Shown here: positions 17,188-26,454 of the stretch, piece after piece | Layout of the letters: each line of letters begins with the position of its first letter | Numbering within the stretch: position 1 is the first letter of the stretch | NCBI RefSeq assembly: GCF_020179755.1 | Contig: NZ_JAIUCY010000002.1 | Span: 496,001 to 560,000, forward strand | Length of the DNA: 64,000 bases | From: Herbaspirillum sp. alder98 | Lineage (GTDB): Bacteria; Pseudomonadota; Gammaproteobacteria; Burkholderiales; Burkholderiaceae_D | Direction of reading: 5' to 3' | Notes under the pieces: model-generated | What the model saw: only the letters and a program-made list of their open reading frames with translations | Databases searched by the model: none | Told to the model about the DNA's origin: nothing | Made by a program: the position numbers and the translations under genes

Positions 17188-18732
17188 ATGCGCCCTATGC
17201 CCGACCTGTTCCGTCCTGATGCAGCCAGTGCCAGCGTTCGTCATCTCACTCATCCAAAGACCATAACCCCCTTCCGCGCCAGACGGGGGATGACGACGCT
17301 GCTGCTGGCGGCATCCCTGGCGGGCTGCGCGGTCGGGCCGGATTACGCCACGCCAGCCATGGAATTGCCGCAAGCCTACAAAGAAGCCGGCCCCTGGAAG
17401 CTGGCCACGCCGGGCCAGATCGATCCTGACCAACCCTGGTGGCAAGCCTATGGCGACACCCAGCTCAATGCGCTGATCGAACGCGCCAACGGCGCCAACC
17501 AGAGCATCGCCCAGGCCGAAGCCCAATACCGCCAGGCCAGCGCCGCTGCCCAGCTCGCCCGGGCATCGTTGTGGCCGACCGTCGGCGCCAGTCTCGGGAC
17601 CAGCCGGGCCCAGACCAATACCAATGGCGTGCATCGGCTGAGCGACAGCTACAGCGCCGGTCTCAACGCTTCGTGGGAAGCCGATATCTGGGGCCGCATC
17701 CGCCGTTCGGCTGAAGCCGGCGACGCCAGCGCCGAGGCCAGCGCCGCCAGCCTGGCGGCGGCGCGACTGTCGATCCAGGCCACACTGGCGCAGAATTACC
17801 TGCAACTGCGCGTGACCGATCTGCAACGCGATCTCTACCGCCGTACCGTCGAGGCCTACACCCGCTCGCTGCAACTGAGTTCGCACCAATACGCGGCCGG
17901 CACCGCCTTGCGCTCGGATGTGGCGCAGGCCGAAACCCAGCTGCGCTCGGCCCAGGCGCAACTGATCGACCTCGACGCCACCCGCAACCAGCTCGAACAC
18001 GCCATCGCGATCCTGACCGGCCAGGCGCCGGCGCTGTTTTCGCTGGCGCCACTGCCGCCGGCCCCGGGCCAGTCCGAACAGCAGGCGATGGACGCCAACG
18101 CTGCACGGCTGCAGGCCAGCCTGCCGCAGATCCCGAGCGGCCTGCCGTCGCAACTGCTGGAACGTCGCCCCGACATCGCCGTGGCCGAACGCCAGGCCGC
18201 AGCGGCCAACGCCAATATCGGCGTGGCCCGCGCCGCCTACTTCCCGACCCTGACGCTGTCGGCCAGCGGTGGCTATGGCAGCGTCGCCTTCGGCCAGTTG
18301 TTCGATACCCCGAGCCGGGTCTGGTCGCTGGGCGCGGCGCTGGCCGAGACCCTGTTCGACGGCGGCGCCCGCACGGCCCGCAATGCCCAGGCCACGGCCG
18401 CCTTCGACGCCGCCGTGGCGCAATACAAGCAGACCGTGCTGGGCGGCATGCAGGAAGTCGAGGACAACCTCTCCACCCTGCGCGTGCTGGACCAGGAAAG
18501 CGCGGTCCAGGCGCAGGCCGTGCAAGCTGCGCAACTGGCGCAACGGCTGGCGATGAGCCAATACCAGGCCGGTACCGTCACCTACCTGTCAGTGGTGACC
18601 ACCCAGGCCACCGCCCTGACCAACCAGCGCACGGCGGTGACGCTGCTGGGACGCCAGTTGCTGGCCAGCGTGGCCCTGATCAAGGCGACCGGCGGCGGTT
18701 GGCACGCGCCCGCGTCCACTGCTTCCCGCTGA
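17188..18732 (+). CDS. NodT-family outer-membrane efflux lipoprotein
   Basis: About 514 aa from ATG 17188. The lipobox LAGC (in LLLAASLAGCAVGPDY) marks a lipoprotein whose mature chain starts at Cys. Two TolC/OEP repeats follow, with the typical PWWQAYGDTQLNALI entry, the long helices (SLQLSSHQYAAGTALRSDV and QRLAMSQYQAGTVTYLSVV) and LERRPDIAVAERQAAAANANIG. It forms the outer-membrane channel of the pump encoded next. The start is uncertain: ATG 17188, 17197 and 17290 are in frame and none has a good ribosome binding site; the basic stretch RARRG before the hydrophobic core argues against 17290. The signal peptide is then unusually long. Confidence 0.85.
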   Translation: MRPMPDLFRPDAASASVRHLTHPKTITPFRARRGMTTLLLAASLAGCAVGPDYATPAMELPQAYKEAGPWKLATPGQIDPDQPWWQAYGDTQLNALIERANGANQSIAQAEAQYRQASAAAQLARASLWPTVGASLGTSRAQTNTNGVHRLSDSYSAGLNASWEADIWGRIRRSAEAGDASAEASAASLAAARLSIQATLAQNYLQLRVTDLQRDLYRRTVEAYTRSLQLSSHQYAAGTALRSDVAQAETQLRSAQAQLIDLDATRNQLEHAIAILTGQAPALFSLAPLPPAPGQSEQQAMDANAARLQASLPQIPSGLPSQLLERRPDIAVAERQAAAANANIGVARAAYFPTLTLSASGGYGSVAFGQLFDTPSRVWSLGAALAETLFDGGARTARNAQATAAFDAAVAQYKQTVLGGMQEVEDNLSTLRVLDQESAVQAQAVQAAQLAQRLAMSQYQAGTVTYLSVVTTQATALTNQRTAVTLLGRQLLASVALIKATGGGWHAPASTASR

Positions 18733-18765
18733 CCCTTGCCCCCCACACCCTCACGAGCTCCAGGC

Positions 18766-19944
18766 ATGACACTCTCACCCAAGCTGTTGCAACGTCCTTC
18801 TTTCGCCCTGACCATCGGCGCCGTGCTGCTGGCCCTCAGCGCCGGCGCCGGCTGGCTCTATGCGCAACGCGCCAATGCCGCCACCAAGCCCGACGCCAAG
18901 GAAGCGCCACCAGTGTCGGTAACGCTGGCCCGCGTGCAGCAGCGTGACCTGCCGCTGTACCTGGCCGGGGTCGGCACAGTGACCGCCAACGCCAGCGTGA
19001 CGGTCAAGACACGCATCGACGGCCAGCTCGACCGGGTCGGATTCAGCGAAGGCGAAGAAGTCAGGAAAGGCCAGGTGCTGGCCCAGATCGACTCCCGCGC
19101 CTTGCAGGCGCAACTGGCGCAGGTCGAGGCCACGCGAGCGCGCGACGCCGCGCAACTGGCCAATGCCCGGCTCGACCTGCAGCGCTACACCACGCTGCGC
19201 GCGCAGGACGCGGCCACCCAGCAACAGCTCGACACCCAGAAGGCGCTGGTGACCCAGCTCGACGCCGCGGTCAAGACCGACGAGGCGCAGATCGGCTACG
19301 CCCGGGTGCAACTGGGCTACACCACCATCACCGCGCCGATCTCGGGACGGGTCGGCGCGCGCCTGGTCGACCCCGGCAATATCGTGCACGCCAGCGACGC
19401 CAACGGCCTGGTGGTGATCAACCAGATCGATCCGATCACGCTGGTCTTCACCCTGCCCGAAGCGGCGGTGCCGGCCATCAACCGCGCCATGCAGCAAGGC
19501 GCCGAACCGCTCAAGGTGGGCGCCTATGCGCGCGATTCGCAAGAAGCCCTGGCCACCGGAAAACTGGTGCTGCTGGATAACCAGATCAATACCGGCAACG
19601 GCACGGTGCAATTGAAGGCGCGGTTCGCCAATGCCGGCCACAAGCTGTGGCCTGGCCAGTACGTCAACGCCCGGCTGCAGATGGACGCCCATGGCGACGC
19701 CCTGACGGTGCCGGCGGCCGCCATCCAGCGCAACCAGCAAGGCACCTACGTGTACCTGATTGACGACCATGACCAGGCCGGCATGCAGCAGGTCAAGGTC
19801 GAGCGGATCCAGGACGGCATCGCGGTGCTGGCCGCCAATGGCCCCCTGAGCGCCGGGCAGCGGGTGGTCATCGATGGTCATTACAAGCTGCGCCCCGGGG
19901 CCCGCGTGATCGATGCCCTGGCGGCGAAAGGAAGCGCCAAGTGA
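18766..19944 (+). CDS. RND efflux membrane-fusion (adaptor) protein
   Basis: 392 aa with an N-terminal membrane anchor (about 11-29) and the HlyD-type order: barrel-sandwich half (GVGTVTANASVTVKTRIDGQ, then VGFSEGEEVRKGQVLAQID), alpha hairpin (about 95-150), lipoyl half (YTTITAPISGRVGARLVDPG) and beta barrel (IDPITLVFTLPE, LWPGQYVNARL). It links the inner-membrane pump to the outer-membrane channel. The group resembles MdtA/MuxA. ATG 18766 is used; an in-frame TTG at 18736 is possible. The stop overlaps the pump's GTG start by 4 bases, so the two are translated together. Confidence 0.92.
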   Translation: MTLSPKLLQRPSFALTIGAVLLALSAGAGWLYAQRANAATKPDAKEAPPVSVTLARVQQRDLPLYLAGVGTVTANASVTVKTRIDGQLDRVGFSEGEEVRKGQVLAQIDSRALQAQLAQVEATRARDAAQLANARLDLQRYTTLRAQDAATQQQLDTQKALVTQLDAAVKTDEAQIGYARVQLGYTTITAPISGRVGARLVDPGNIVHASDANGLVVINQIDPITLVFTLPEAAVPAINRAMQQGAEPLKVGAYARDSQEALATGKLVLLDNQINTGNGTVQLKARFANAGHKLWPGQYVNARLQMDAHGDALTVPAAAIQRNQQGTYVYLIDDHDQAGMQQVKVERIQDGIAVLAANGPLSAGQRVVIDGHYKLRPGARVIDALAAKGSAK

Positions 19945-22900
19945 GTGTTTCCGCCGCCTTCATCAAGCGCCCCATCGGCACCACGCTGCTGGCCATCGCG
20001 ATCCTGCTGGTGGGGGCGGCGGTATGGCCGCTGCTGCCGGTGGCGCCCCTGCCACAGGTCGACTTCCCGACCATCCAGGTCTCGGCCAGCCTGCCGGGGG
20101 GTAATCCCGAAACCATGGCCTCGAACGTGGCGCAGCCGCTGGAACGCCAGTTTTCGCTGATCGCCGGGTTGTCGCAGATGACATCGCAAAGTGCGCTGGG
20201 CACCACCCAGATCACGCTGCAGTTCGACCTCAATCGCAATATCGATGCCGCCGCGCTGGACGTGCAGGCGGCCATTAATGCATCCACCGGCCAGTTGCCG
20301 GCCAACATGCCGAACCCGCCGACGTTTCGCAAGATCAACCCGGCCGATTCGCCGATCCTGATCATGTCGGTGCAGTCCGAGGCCTTGCCGCTGACGGTGG
20401 TGAACGACTATGCCGACAACATCCTGGCGCAGCAGATCTCGCAGATTTCCGGAGTCGGGCTGGTCAACGTCAATGGACAGCAGAAGCCGGCCGTGCGGAT
20501 CCAGGTCGATCCGGCCAAGATCGCCACGCTGGGCCTGAGCCTGGAAGACATCCGCGCGGTCATCGCCACCACCACCGTGAACCAGCCCAAGGGCACCGTG
20601 GACGGCGTGCGCCAGAGCTTTACGGTCTATACCAACGACCAGTTGCTCAAGGCCGAACAGTGGAACGACATGGTGCTGGCCTGGCGCAATGGCGCACCGA
20701 TACGGGTGCGTGACGTCGGCGTGGCGGTGGACGGCCCGGAAAACAACAAGATCGCCGCCTGGGCCTTTGCCGGCGCCGCCGGGCGCGAAGGTAACACCAT
20801 CACCAATGGCCGTTCGATCGTGCTGGCAGTGACCAAGCAGCCGGGCGCCAACGTGATCGAGACCGTGGGCCGCATCAATGCCGCCATGCCACGCCTGCGC
20901 GCGGCAATCCCGGCGGCGATCCACATCAACACCCTGGTCGACCGTACCCAGACCATCCGCGCCTCGGTCGAAGACGTCGAATTCACGCTGATCCTGACCA
21001 TCGCCCTGGTGGTGATGGTGATCTTCGTGTTCCTGCGCAACGTCGCCGCTACCCTGATCCCCAGCATTACGGTGCCGCTGGCGATCATGGGCACGGCCGG
21101 CGTCATGTATGTGGTGGGCTACAGCCTCGACAACCTGTCGCTGATGGCATTGACCATCGCGGTCGGCTTCGTGGTGGACGATGCCATCGTGATGCTGGAA
21201 AACATCTATCGCTACGTAGAAGAAGGCATGGAGCCGATGCAGGCTGCGCTCAAGGGCGCCGGCGAGATCGGCTTCACCATCATCTCGATCTCGGTGTCGC
21301 TGGTGGCGGTATTCATCCCGCTGTTGCTGATGGGTGGCATCGTCGGCCGGCTGTTCCGCGAATTCGCGGTGACGGTGACCCTGACCATCGGCGTGTCGGT
21401 GATCATCTCGCTGACCCTGACGCCGATGCTGTGCTCGCGCTTCCTGAAGAACCAGCACGGCCAGCAGCATGGCCGCATGTACCAGTGGTTCGAGCGCGGC
21501 TTCGACGCCATGCTGGCCGGCTACAAGCGTGGGCTGGACCTGGTCTTCCGGCACCAGTTCCTGACCTTGCTGGGCTTCATCGCCACGGTGGCGGTGACGG
21601 TGCTGCTGTTCGTGATCATTCCCAAGGGTTTCTTCCCGCAGCAGGATAACGGCGTCATCGTCGGCTTTGCCGAATCGGCCCAGGACACCTCGTCCTCGGC
21701 CATGCACGAACGGCTGCTGAAGGTGGCCGACGTGGTGCGCCAGGACCCGGACGTGCTGGGCTTCGCCATGAGCGCGGGCGCGACCACCTTCAACACCGGC
21801 CAGTTCTTCATCGCCCTGAAACCCAAGGACGAAGGCCGCACCGCCGACGCCAGTGAGGTGATCGCCCGGCTGCGCCCCAAGGTGGCGCGGGTGCAGGGGG
21901 TGAACCTGTTCATGCAGGCCAGCCAGGACATCAACGTCGGCGGCCGGCTGGCGCGTACCCAGTACCAGTACACCCTGACCGACACCGACCTGGACGAGCT
22001 CAATACCTGGGCTCCGCGCATGCTGGAACGCTTGCGCAAGTTGCCGCAGCTGACCGATGTGGCCTCGGACCAGCAGAATGCGGCGGCCACGGCGACCATC
22101 ACCATCGACCGCGCGCGCGCTTCCAGCTTCGGGATCTCGCCGTCGCTGATCGACGCCACCATCTATGACGCCATCGGCCAGCGCCAGGTGGCGCAGTATT
22201 TCACCCAGATCAACAGCTATCGCGTGGTGCTCGAAGTCACGCCCGAGCTGCAGAAGGATCCGGCGCTGTTCAACAAGCTCTACCTGACTTCGCCGGTGAC
22301 CGGCCAGCAAGTGCCGCTGTCGACCTTCGTCAGCGTCGACACCACCAAGACCGGTTACCTGTCGATCAGCCACCAGAGCCAGTTCCCGGCGGTGACGATA
22401 TCGTTCAACCTGGCCCCGGGGGTGTCGCTGGGCGAGGCGGTCGACATCATTCAGAAGACCAAGGAAGAGATGGGCGTGCCGCAGACGCTGGTCGGCAATT
22501 TCCAGGGCACCGCCAAGGCTTTCGGCGATTCGCTGGCGTCGCAGCCGTACCTGATCGCGGCCGCCCTGATCGCCGTCTATATCGTGCTGGGCCTGCTCTA
22601 CGAGAGCTACATCCATCCACTGACGATTCTCTCGACGCTGCCCTCGGCCGGGGTCGGCGCGTTGCTGATCCTGATGGCCGGCGGCTATGACCTGTCGGTG
22701 ATTGCGTTGATCGGCATCATCCTGCTGATCGGCATCGTCAAGAAGAACGGCATCATGATGATCGACTTCGCCCTGACCGCCGAGCGCGAACGCGGCATGG
22801 CGCCGCAAGAAGCGATCTACCAGGCGTGCCTGCTGCGGTTCCGGCCGATCATGATGACCACCATGTGCGCCCTGCTGTCGGGCCTGCCGCTGATGCTGGG

Positions 22901-23084
22901 CCACGGCGCCGGCTCCGAGCTGCGGCGCCCGCTCGGCTTTGCGATGGTCGGCGGGCTGGTGCTGTCGCAAGCGCTGACCCTGTTCACCACCCCGGTGGTG
23001 TATCTGTATCTGGATCGGGCGCACTATTGGTACATGAACAAGAAGGAAGCACGCGCTGCACGTCGCGCCGCGCATCAGCATTGA
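19941..23084 (+). CDS. RND multidrug efflux pump, MdtB/MdtC/MuxB-like
   Basis: 1047 aa, the full length for the HAE1 class, with twelve membrane segments and two large periplasmic loops. Signature stretches are [19 protein letters not shown] at the start, the proton-relay pair in [12 protein letters not shown] (about 412) and [15 protein letters not shown] in the second half. The opening [20 protein letters not shown] is typical of MdtB/MdtC/MuxB pumps, which often work as pairs, but only one pump gene is present here. It starts with GTG coupled to the adaptor stop, and the response regulator begins 38 bases downstream. Substrates cannot be read from sequence; a metal-type sensor downstream hints at metal or biocide response. 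Confidence 0.93.
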   Translation: MSVSAAFIKRPIGTTLLAIAILLVGAAVWPLLPVAPLPQVDFPTIQVSASLPGGNPETMASNVAQPLERQFSLIAGLSQMTSQSALGTTQITLQFDLNRNIDAAALDVQAAINASTGQLPANMPNPPTFRKINPADSPILIMSVQSEALPLTVVNDYADNILAQQISQISGVGLVNVNGQQKPAVRIQVDPAKIATLGLSLEDIRAVIATTTVNQPKGTVDGVRQSFTVYTNDQLLKAEQWNDMVLAWRNGAPIRVRDVGVAVDGPENNKIAAWAFAGAAGREGNTITNGRSIVLAVTKQPGANVIETVGRINAAMPRLRAAIPAAIHINTLVDRTQTIRASVEDVEFTLILTIALVVMVIFVFLRNVAATLIPSITVPLAIMGTAGVMYVVGYSLDNLSLMALTIAVGFVVDDAIVMLENIYRYVEEGMEPMQAALKGAGEIGFTIISISVSLVAVFIPLLLMGGIVGRLFREFAVTVTLTIGVSVIISLTLTPMLCSRFLKNQHGQQHGRMYQWFERGFDAMLAGYKRGLDLVFRHQFLTLLGFIATVAVTVLLFVIIPKGFFPQQDNGVIVGFAESAQDTSSSAMHERLLKVADVVRQDPDVLGFAMSAGATTFNTGQFFIALKPKDEGRTADASEVIARLRPKVARVQGVNLFMQASQDINVGGRLARTQYQYTLTDTDLDELNTWAPRMLERLRKLPQLTDVASDQQNAAATATITIDRARASSFGISPSLIDATIYDAIGQRQVAQYFTQINSYRVVLEVTPELQKDPALFNKLYLTSPVTGQQVPLSTFVSVDTTKTGYLSISHQSQFPAVTISFNLAPGVSLGEAVDIIQKTKEEMGVPQTLVGNFQGTAKAFGDSLASQPYLIAAALIAVYIVLGLLYESYIHPLTILSTLPSAGVGALLILMAGGYDLSVIALIGIILLIGIVKKNGIMMIDFALTAERERGMAPQEAIYQACLLRFRPIMMTTMCALLSGLPLMLGHGAGSELRRPLGFAMVGGLVLSQALTLFTTPVVYLYLDRAHYWYMNKKEARAARRAAHQH

Positions 23085-23122
23085 AACTGCCAGGCGCGTT
23101 AAAATTCGGGCGAGGAGACCGC

Positions 23123-23815
23123 ATGAAAATACTGATAGTCGAGGACGAGCAGAAGATGTCCGATTACCTGTGCAAGGGCTTGACCGAGCAGGGATGCGCG
23201 GTCGACCTGGCCGCCAACGGCATCGATGGCCAGCACCTGGCGATCCAGCACGACTACGATGTGATCGTGCTGGACGTGATGCTGCCCGGGCTGGACGGGT
23301 TTTCGGTGCTGCGCTCGCTGCGCACCGTCAAGCAGACGCCGGTGATCATGCTGACCGCGCGCGACAGCGTCGAAGACCGCATCAAGGGCTTGCACGAAGG
23401 CGCCGACGACTACCTGATCAAGCCCTTCTCGTTCCTTGAATTGCTGGCCCGGCTGCAAGCCCTGACCCGGCGCGGGCGCGCGCAGGAACCGGCGCAACTG
23501 CGCATCGGCGACCTGCAGATCGACCTGCTCAGTCGCAAGGCCTTTCGGGCCAATACCCGCATCGACCTGACCGCCAAGGAATTCGCCCTGCTGGCGGTGA
23601 TGGCCCGGCGCCAGGGCGAGATCCTGTCCAAGACCGCCATCGCCGAACTGGTGTGGGACATGAACTTCGACAGCAATACCAATGTGGTCGAAGTGGCCAT
23701 CAAGCGCCTGCGGGCCAAGATCGATACCCCGTTCGAGCAGAAGCTGCTGCACACCGTGCGCGGCATGGGCTACGTGCTCGAGCCGCGTGCCGCGGCCGAT
23801 GCGATGAGCGACTGA
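23123..23815 (+). CDS. OmpR-class response regulator, CusR/IrlR/CzcR-like
   Basis: 230 aa. The receiver has E7-D8, phosphoacceptor D51 in VLDVMLPG, T78 and K100 in YLIKPF. A winged-helix output follows, with [22 protein letters not shown], the recognition region [16 protein letters not shown] and [11 protein letters not shown]. The spacing and wording fit the heavy-metal regulator group. A strong ribosome binding site (GAGGAGA, 23112-23118) precedes the ATG. It lies in the efflux operon and its stop overlaps the sensor kinase start by one base, so it is the likely controller of the pump. Candidate binding sites are at 17061-17095 and 25265-25279. Confidence 0.93.
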   Translation: MKILIVEDEQKMSDYLCKGLTEQGCAVDLAANGIDGQHLAIQHDYDVIVLDVMLPGLDGFSVLRSLRTVKQTPVIMLTARDSVEDRIKGLHEGADDYLIKPFSFLELLARLQALTRRGRAQEPAQLRIGDLQIDLLSRKAFRANTRIDLTAKEFALLAVMARRQGEILSKTAIAELVWDMNFDSNTNVVEVAIKRLRAKIDTPFEQKLLHTVRGMGYVLEPRAAADAMSD

Positions 23816-25224
23816 TGCTGCTGCGCCAGTCGATCACCGCCCGCCTGGTCTGGATGTCGGCCGCCTCGGCGCTGCTGATCTTCGCCCTCACCGGCATCGT
23901 GCTCTACACCATGCTCAAGGGCGAGCTGCTGCGTCACGAGCGCGACGGCCTGGCCACCACCCTCAACGACATCAGCTACCAGATCGGGCGCGCCGGCAAT
24001 ACCGACCGCTGGGGCCGGGTGCAGGTCAAGCTGGCGGCGCTGTCGCAGGCCGATACCCGGGTGGCGTTCTGGATCTCGGGCGACGACCCGCGGTTTCGTT
24101 ATGGCGATCTCAATCAATTGAACGAGGCCAGCGGCACGGCCGACAACAGCGTCGGCATGCTGCACCTGGCCGGCAAGGAATATCCGCTGCACACCATGAG
24201 CCGCACCCTGCCCGGTTTCGAGGAGCGCCCGGCGGTGCGGGTGACGGTCGGGATCGACACCGAACCCTATTTCGAGATGCGCCGCACCTTCCTGGTGGCC
24301 ACCGTCACGATTTCGCTGCTGGGCATCGTGCTGGCGGTCATCTCCAGCTACTGGATCGCCCGCGCCGGCCTGGCACCCCTGCGGCGCATGTCGGCGCGGG
24401 CCCAGGACGTGTCACCGCGCATGCTCTCGGCGCGCATGGCCATCGAGGCGCTGCCGCTGGAGCTGTCAGACCTGGCGCGCGCTTTCAACGGCGCGCTCGA
24501 ACGCATCGAGGACGCCTATACCCAGCTCGAATCCTTCAACGCCGATGTCGCCCATGAATTGCGCACGCCCCTGGCCAACCTGATCGGCCAGACGCAGGTG
24601 GCGCTGGCGCGCGAACGCAGCGCGGACGAATTCAAGGACGTGCTGCAGTCGAACCTGGAAGAGCTGGACCGCATGCGTTCCATCGTCAACGACATGCTGT
24701 TCCTGGCGCGCTCGGACCAGGGTGAGGCCGCCACCGCGCTGGTGCAGGCGCGGGTGGCCGACGAGGTGCAGAAGACGGTCGATTTCTTCGAGTTCGTGCT
24801 GGACGACACCGGCATGCGCATCGAAGTGGCAGGCGACCTGGCGGTCAGCGCCATGATGGAAACCGCGCTGTTCAGGCGCGCCCTGACCAACCTGATCCAG
24901 AATGCGATCCAGCACTCGCCGCCGGCGGCCTGCATCGGCATCGAGATCGGCGCCCAGGACGATGGCGTGCGGGTAGCGGTAACCAATCCCGGCCAGGCCA
25001 TCGATGCCCGCCACCTGCCGCGCCTGTTCGACCGTTTCTACCGCGTCGATAGCGCCCGCCAGGACATCAACGGCAGCCACGGCCACGGCCTGGGCCTGGC
25101 GATCGTCAAGGCGGTGGCGCGCATGCACGGCGGGCGCGCCTTCGCCAGCAGCGACGACGGCTACAACAGCATCGGCTTTACGCTGGCCGGCAGGTCCCCG
25201 GCACATTCGCTTGCCGTTTCTTGA
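23815..25224 (+). CDS. Sensor histidine kinase, CusS/IrlS-like
   Basis: 469 aa. Membrane segments at about 11-32 and 159-181 flank a periplasmic sensor of about 125 residues. HAMP follows (about 181-233), then HisKA with H247 in FNADVAHELRTPLANL, and a HATPase with LTNLIQNAIQHSP, RLFDRFYRVDSARQ and HGHGLGLAIVKAV. The HAMP/HisKA wording matches heavy-metal sensor kinases such as CusS and IrlS. The sensor domain has no His- or Met-rich cluster that would name the metal. It is coupled by one-base overlap to the response regulator upstream and is probably its partner. Confidence 0.92.
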   Translation: MLLRQSITARLVWMSAASALLIFALTGIVLYTMLKGELLRHERDGLATTLNDISYQIGRAGNTDRWGRVQVKLAALSQADTRVAFWISGDDPRFRYGDLNQLNEASGTADNSVGMLHLAGKEYPLHTMSRTLPGFEERPAVRVTVGIDTEPYFEMRRTFLVATVTISLLGIVLAVISSYWIARAGLAPLRRMSARAQDVSPRMLSARMAIEALPLELSDLARAFNGALERIEDAYTQLESFNADVAHELRTPLANLIGQTQVALARERSADEFKDVLQSNLEELDRMRSIVNDMLFLARSDQGEAATALVQARVADEVQKTVDFFEFVLDDTGMRIEVAGDLAVSAMMETALFRRALTNLIQNAIQHSPPAACIGIEIGAQDDGVRVAVTNPGQAIDARHLPRLFDRFYRVDSARQDINGSHGHGLGLAIVKAVARMHGGRAFASSDDGYNSIGFTLAGRSPAHSLAVS

Positions 25225-25232
25225 CAAGCGTA

Positions 25233-25279
25233 AAGTTGGCAACTTGGTGCAGCAGTCGACGGTCTGTCAGTTATCGTCA
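25233..25279 (+). promoter_or_regulatory. Palindrome and repeat before the rcnB-like gene
   Basis: A perfect palindrome AAGTTG-G-CAACTT (25233-25245) is followed by TGTCA-N5-CGTCA (25265-25279). TTGACA at 25221-25226 overlaps the kinase stop codon and could be a -35 box, but no good -10 box is placed behind it. Confidence 0.35.
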
Positions 25280-25295
25280 ACTACAAAAGGACACC

Positions 25296-25721
25296 ATGCG
25301 AACCAGGCACTTACCCGTCATCATCAAGCACACCGTCATGGTGCTGGCCACCTGCGCCACATTGGGCGCGGCCGGGCTGTCGCAGGCGCAACAGCCGGGG
25401 CCACCTCCGGGTCATGAACAGCGCGGCGGCGAGCACGGGCCGGACCAGCGTTATGAATTCCGCGACGCCGACCGCGACCAGTTGCGCCGCCACTATGACG
25501 GCGACCTCCGGCATGTCGACCGCAACCGGCGCCCGGACTTCCATGCCGGCCAGCCGGTGCCGAGTTCGTATCGCGGCAAGATCAAGCCGCTGCCACAGGA
25601 TGTGCGACGCGGCTTGCCGCCGCCACCGCGCGGCTATCAGATGGGTTACTACGGGGGATATGCGGTCGTGTACGACCCGGTGAGCTTCACCATCTTGCAG
25701 GTGATGGATATCTTGCGGTAA
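25296..25721 (+). CDS. RcnB-like periplasmic protein
   Basis: 141 aa with a signal peptide (about 1-31, ending SQAQQ). The mature N-terminal half is rich in His, Asp, Arg and Pro (GHEQRGGEHGPDQRYEFRDA), and the end has the RcnB-type pattern RGKIKPLPQDVRRGLPPPPRGY followed by VVYDPVSFTILQVMDIL. RcnB proteins are periplasmic and help balance nickel and cobalt export in E. coli. ATG 25296 follows AAAGGA at 25285-25290. It lies directly behind the metal-type two-component genes and may be part of the same response, by a shared transcript or by the repeat at 25265-25279. Confidence 0.75.
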   Translation: MRTRHLPVIIKHTVMVLATCATLGAAGLSQAQQPGPPPGHEQRGGEHGPDQRYEFRDADRDQLRRHYDGDLRHVDRNRRPDFHAGQPVPSSYRGKIKPLPQDVRRGLPPPPRGYQMGYYGGYAVVYDPVSFTILQVMDILR

Positions 25722-25734
25722 CCGGTGACGGGCC

Positions 25735-25754
25735 ATCCCGGCGAAGGCCGGGAT
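25735..25754. repeat. REP-like GC palindrome
   Basis: ATCCCGGC-GAAG-GCCGGGAT is a perfect 8-base stem with a 4-base loop. Its core CCGGCGAAxGCCGG also occurs (minus strand) at 58339-58358, so it looks like a dispersed extragenic palindrome. It sits 14 bases after the rcnB-like stop and could also slow 3' exonucleases or act as a weak terminator. Confidence 0.55.
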
Positions 25755-25786
25755 CCCGTTCCTTCTTTCAGAACCGAATCCTTTCG

Positions 25787-26107
25787 TTACTCCGCAAAGA
25801 CCTCTTGCAGGGTCTCCAAGGTATCTGACAGTGTCTTGTCAGTGACTTGCCCCACGCGCTTAATCAGTCGTGTCTTATCGATTGTCCGCATCTGGTCCAG
25901 CAGAATCAGGCCTTTTTTCTTCTCGAACGTTATCGGTATCCGATAGGGAGCCGGTTTGCTTCCCGAGGTCATCGGGGCTACGATCACCGTTCGCAAAAAA
26001 TCATGCATTTCTGCGGGAGAAACGATCACGCACGGCCGTGTTTTCTTGATCTCGCTACCGACTGTCGGATCAAGCGAAGCGAACCATATTTCGCCTCGCC
26101 TTACCAC
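25787..26107 (-). CDS. mazF: MazF/PemK-family toxin (endoribonuclease)
   Basis: 106 aa, the normal family length. The fold signature is present: MVRRGEIWFASLDPTVGSEI, then KKTRPCVIVSP, TVIVAPMTSG and LLDQMRTIDKTRL. MazF/PemK proteins cut mRNA at short sequences to stop growth until neutralised by the partner antitoxin. The gene overlaps the antitoxin gene by 7 bases and lies downstream of it. Its base composition is clearly lower in G+C and codon use is less biased than in its neighbours, which points to horizontal gain. The active-site Arg (RP) and Thr (MTS) are intact, so it should be functional. Confidence 0.92.
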   Translation of the reverse strand: MVRRGEIWFASLDPTVGSEIKKTRPCVIVSPAEMHDFLRTVIVAPMTSGSKPAPYRIPITFEKKKGLILLDQMRTIDKTRLIKRVGQVTDKTLSDTLETLQEVFAE

Positions 26108-26358
26108 ACCAGTTCCTCGTCACCCTCGTTGCCAAATTCCGGCCACACCAGCGCATCATCTTTTGCAGCGGCAATCTTCTTGCTCGCTTCTGCCCATCCT
26201 TGCCGGGAGCGCTTCTCCAATTTTCGGATCACGATCTTGTCGTCTTCAATGTCGATGTCGATATCTTCATCGCCCACCAGCATCCCGGCCTTGGCGAGAA
26301 ACGGCTTCGGAATAAGAACGCCTTGAGAATTTCCCATCTTGCGAATCGATGTCTTCAT
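26101..26358 (-). CDS. mazE: MazE/AbrB-family antitoxin
   Basis: 85 aa. The N-terminal swapped-hairpin DNA-binding domain is clear (MKTSIRKMGNSQGVLIPKPF, then DIDIDIEDDKIVIRK). The acidic C-terminal tail (WPEFGNEGDEELVW) would bind and block the toxin. It binds its own promoter, where two related 12-base palindromes are seen at 26380-26391 and 26413-26424. It precedes the toxin gene with a 7-base overlap, the usual order that makes antitoxin first. The ribosome binding site AGGAGT lies just upstream of ATG 26358. Confidence 0.92.
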   Translation of the reverse strand: MKTSIRKMGNSQGVLIPKPFLAKAGMLVGDEDIDIDIEDDKIVIRKLEKRSRQGWAEASKKIAAAKDDALVWPEFGNEGDEELVW

Positions 26359-26379
26359 TTTTCACTCCTAGTTAGGACA

Positions 26380-26424
26380 ATGTTATTACAAACAAGAAGA
26401 TTAGTAAACACATTGTTATAACAA
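26380..26424 (-). promoter_or_regulatory. Autoregulated promoter of the toxin-antitoxin pair
   Basis: Reading the minus strand: TTTACT (26408-26403), 17 bases, TAACAT (26385-26380). The perfect palindrome TTGTTATAACAA (26413-26424) lies upstream of the -35 box and a near copy, ATGTTATTACAA (10 of 12 match), covers the -10 box at 26380-26391. This suits cooperative binding by a MazE-type antitoxin. Confidence 0.6.
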
Positions 26425-26454
26425 AATCTGGGCTACCAGCCAGCGTTATCGGCT

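Noticed and set aside
19881-23081. Minus-strand open frame of about 1066 codons antisense to the RND pump
   Set aside because: Extreme His/Gln/Arg composition, no domain, and it is the mirror of a highly conserved pump gene.
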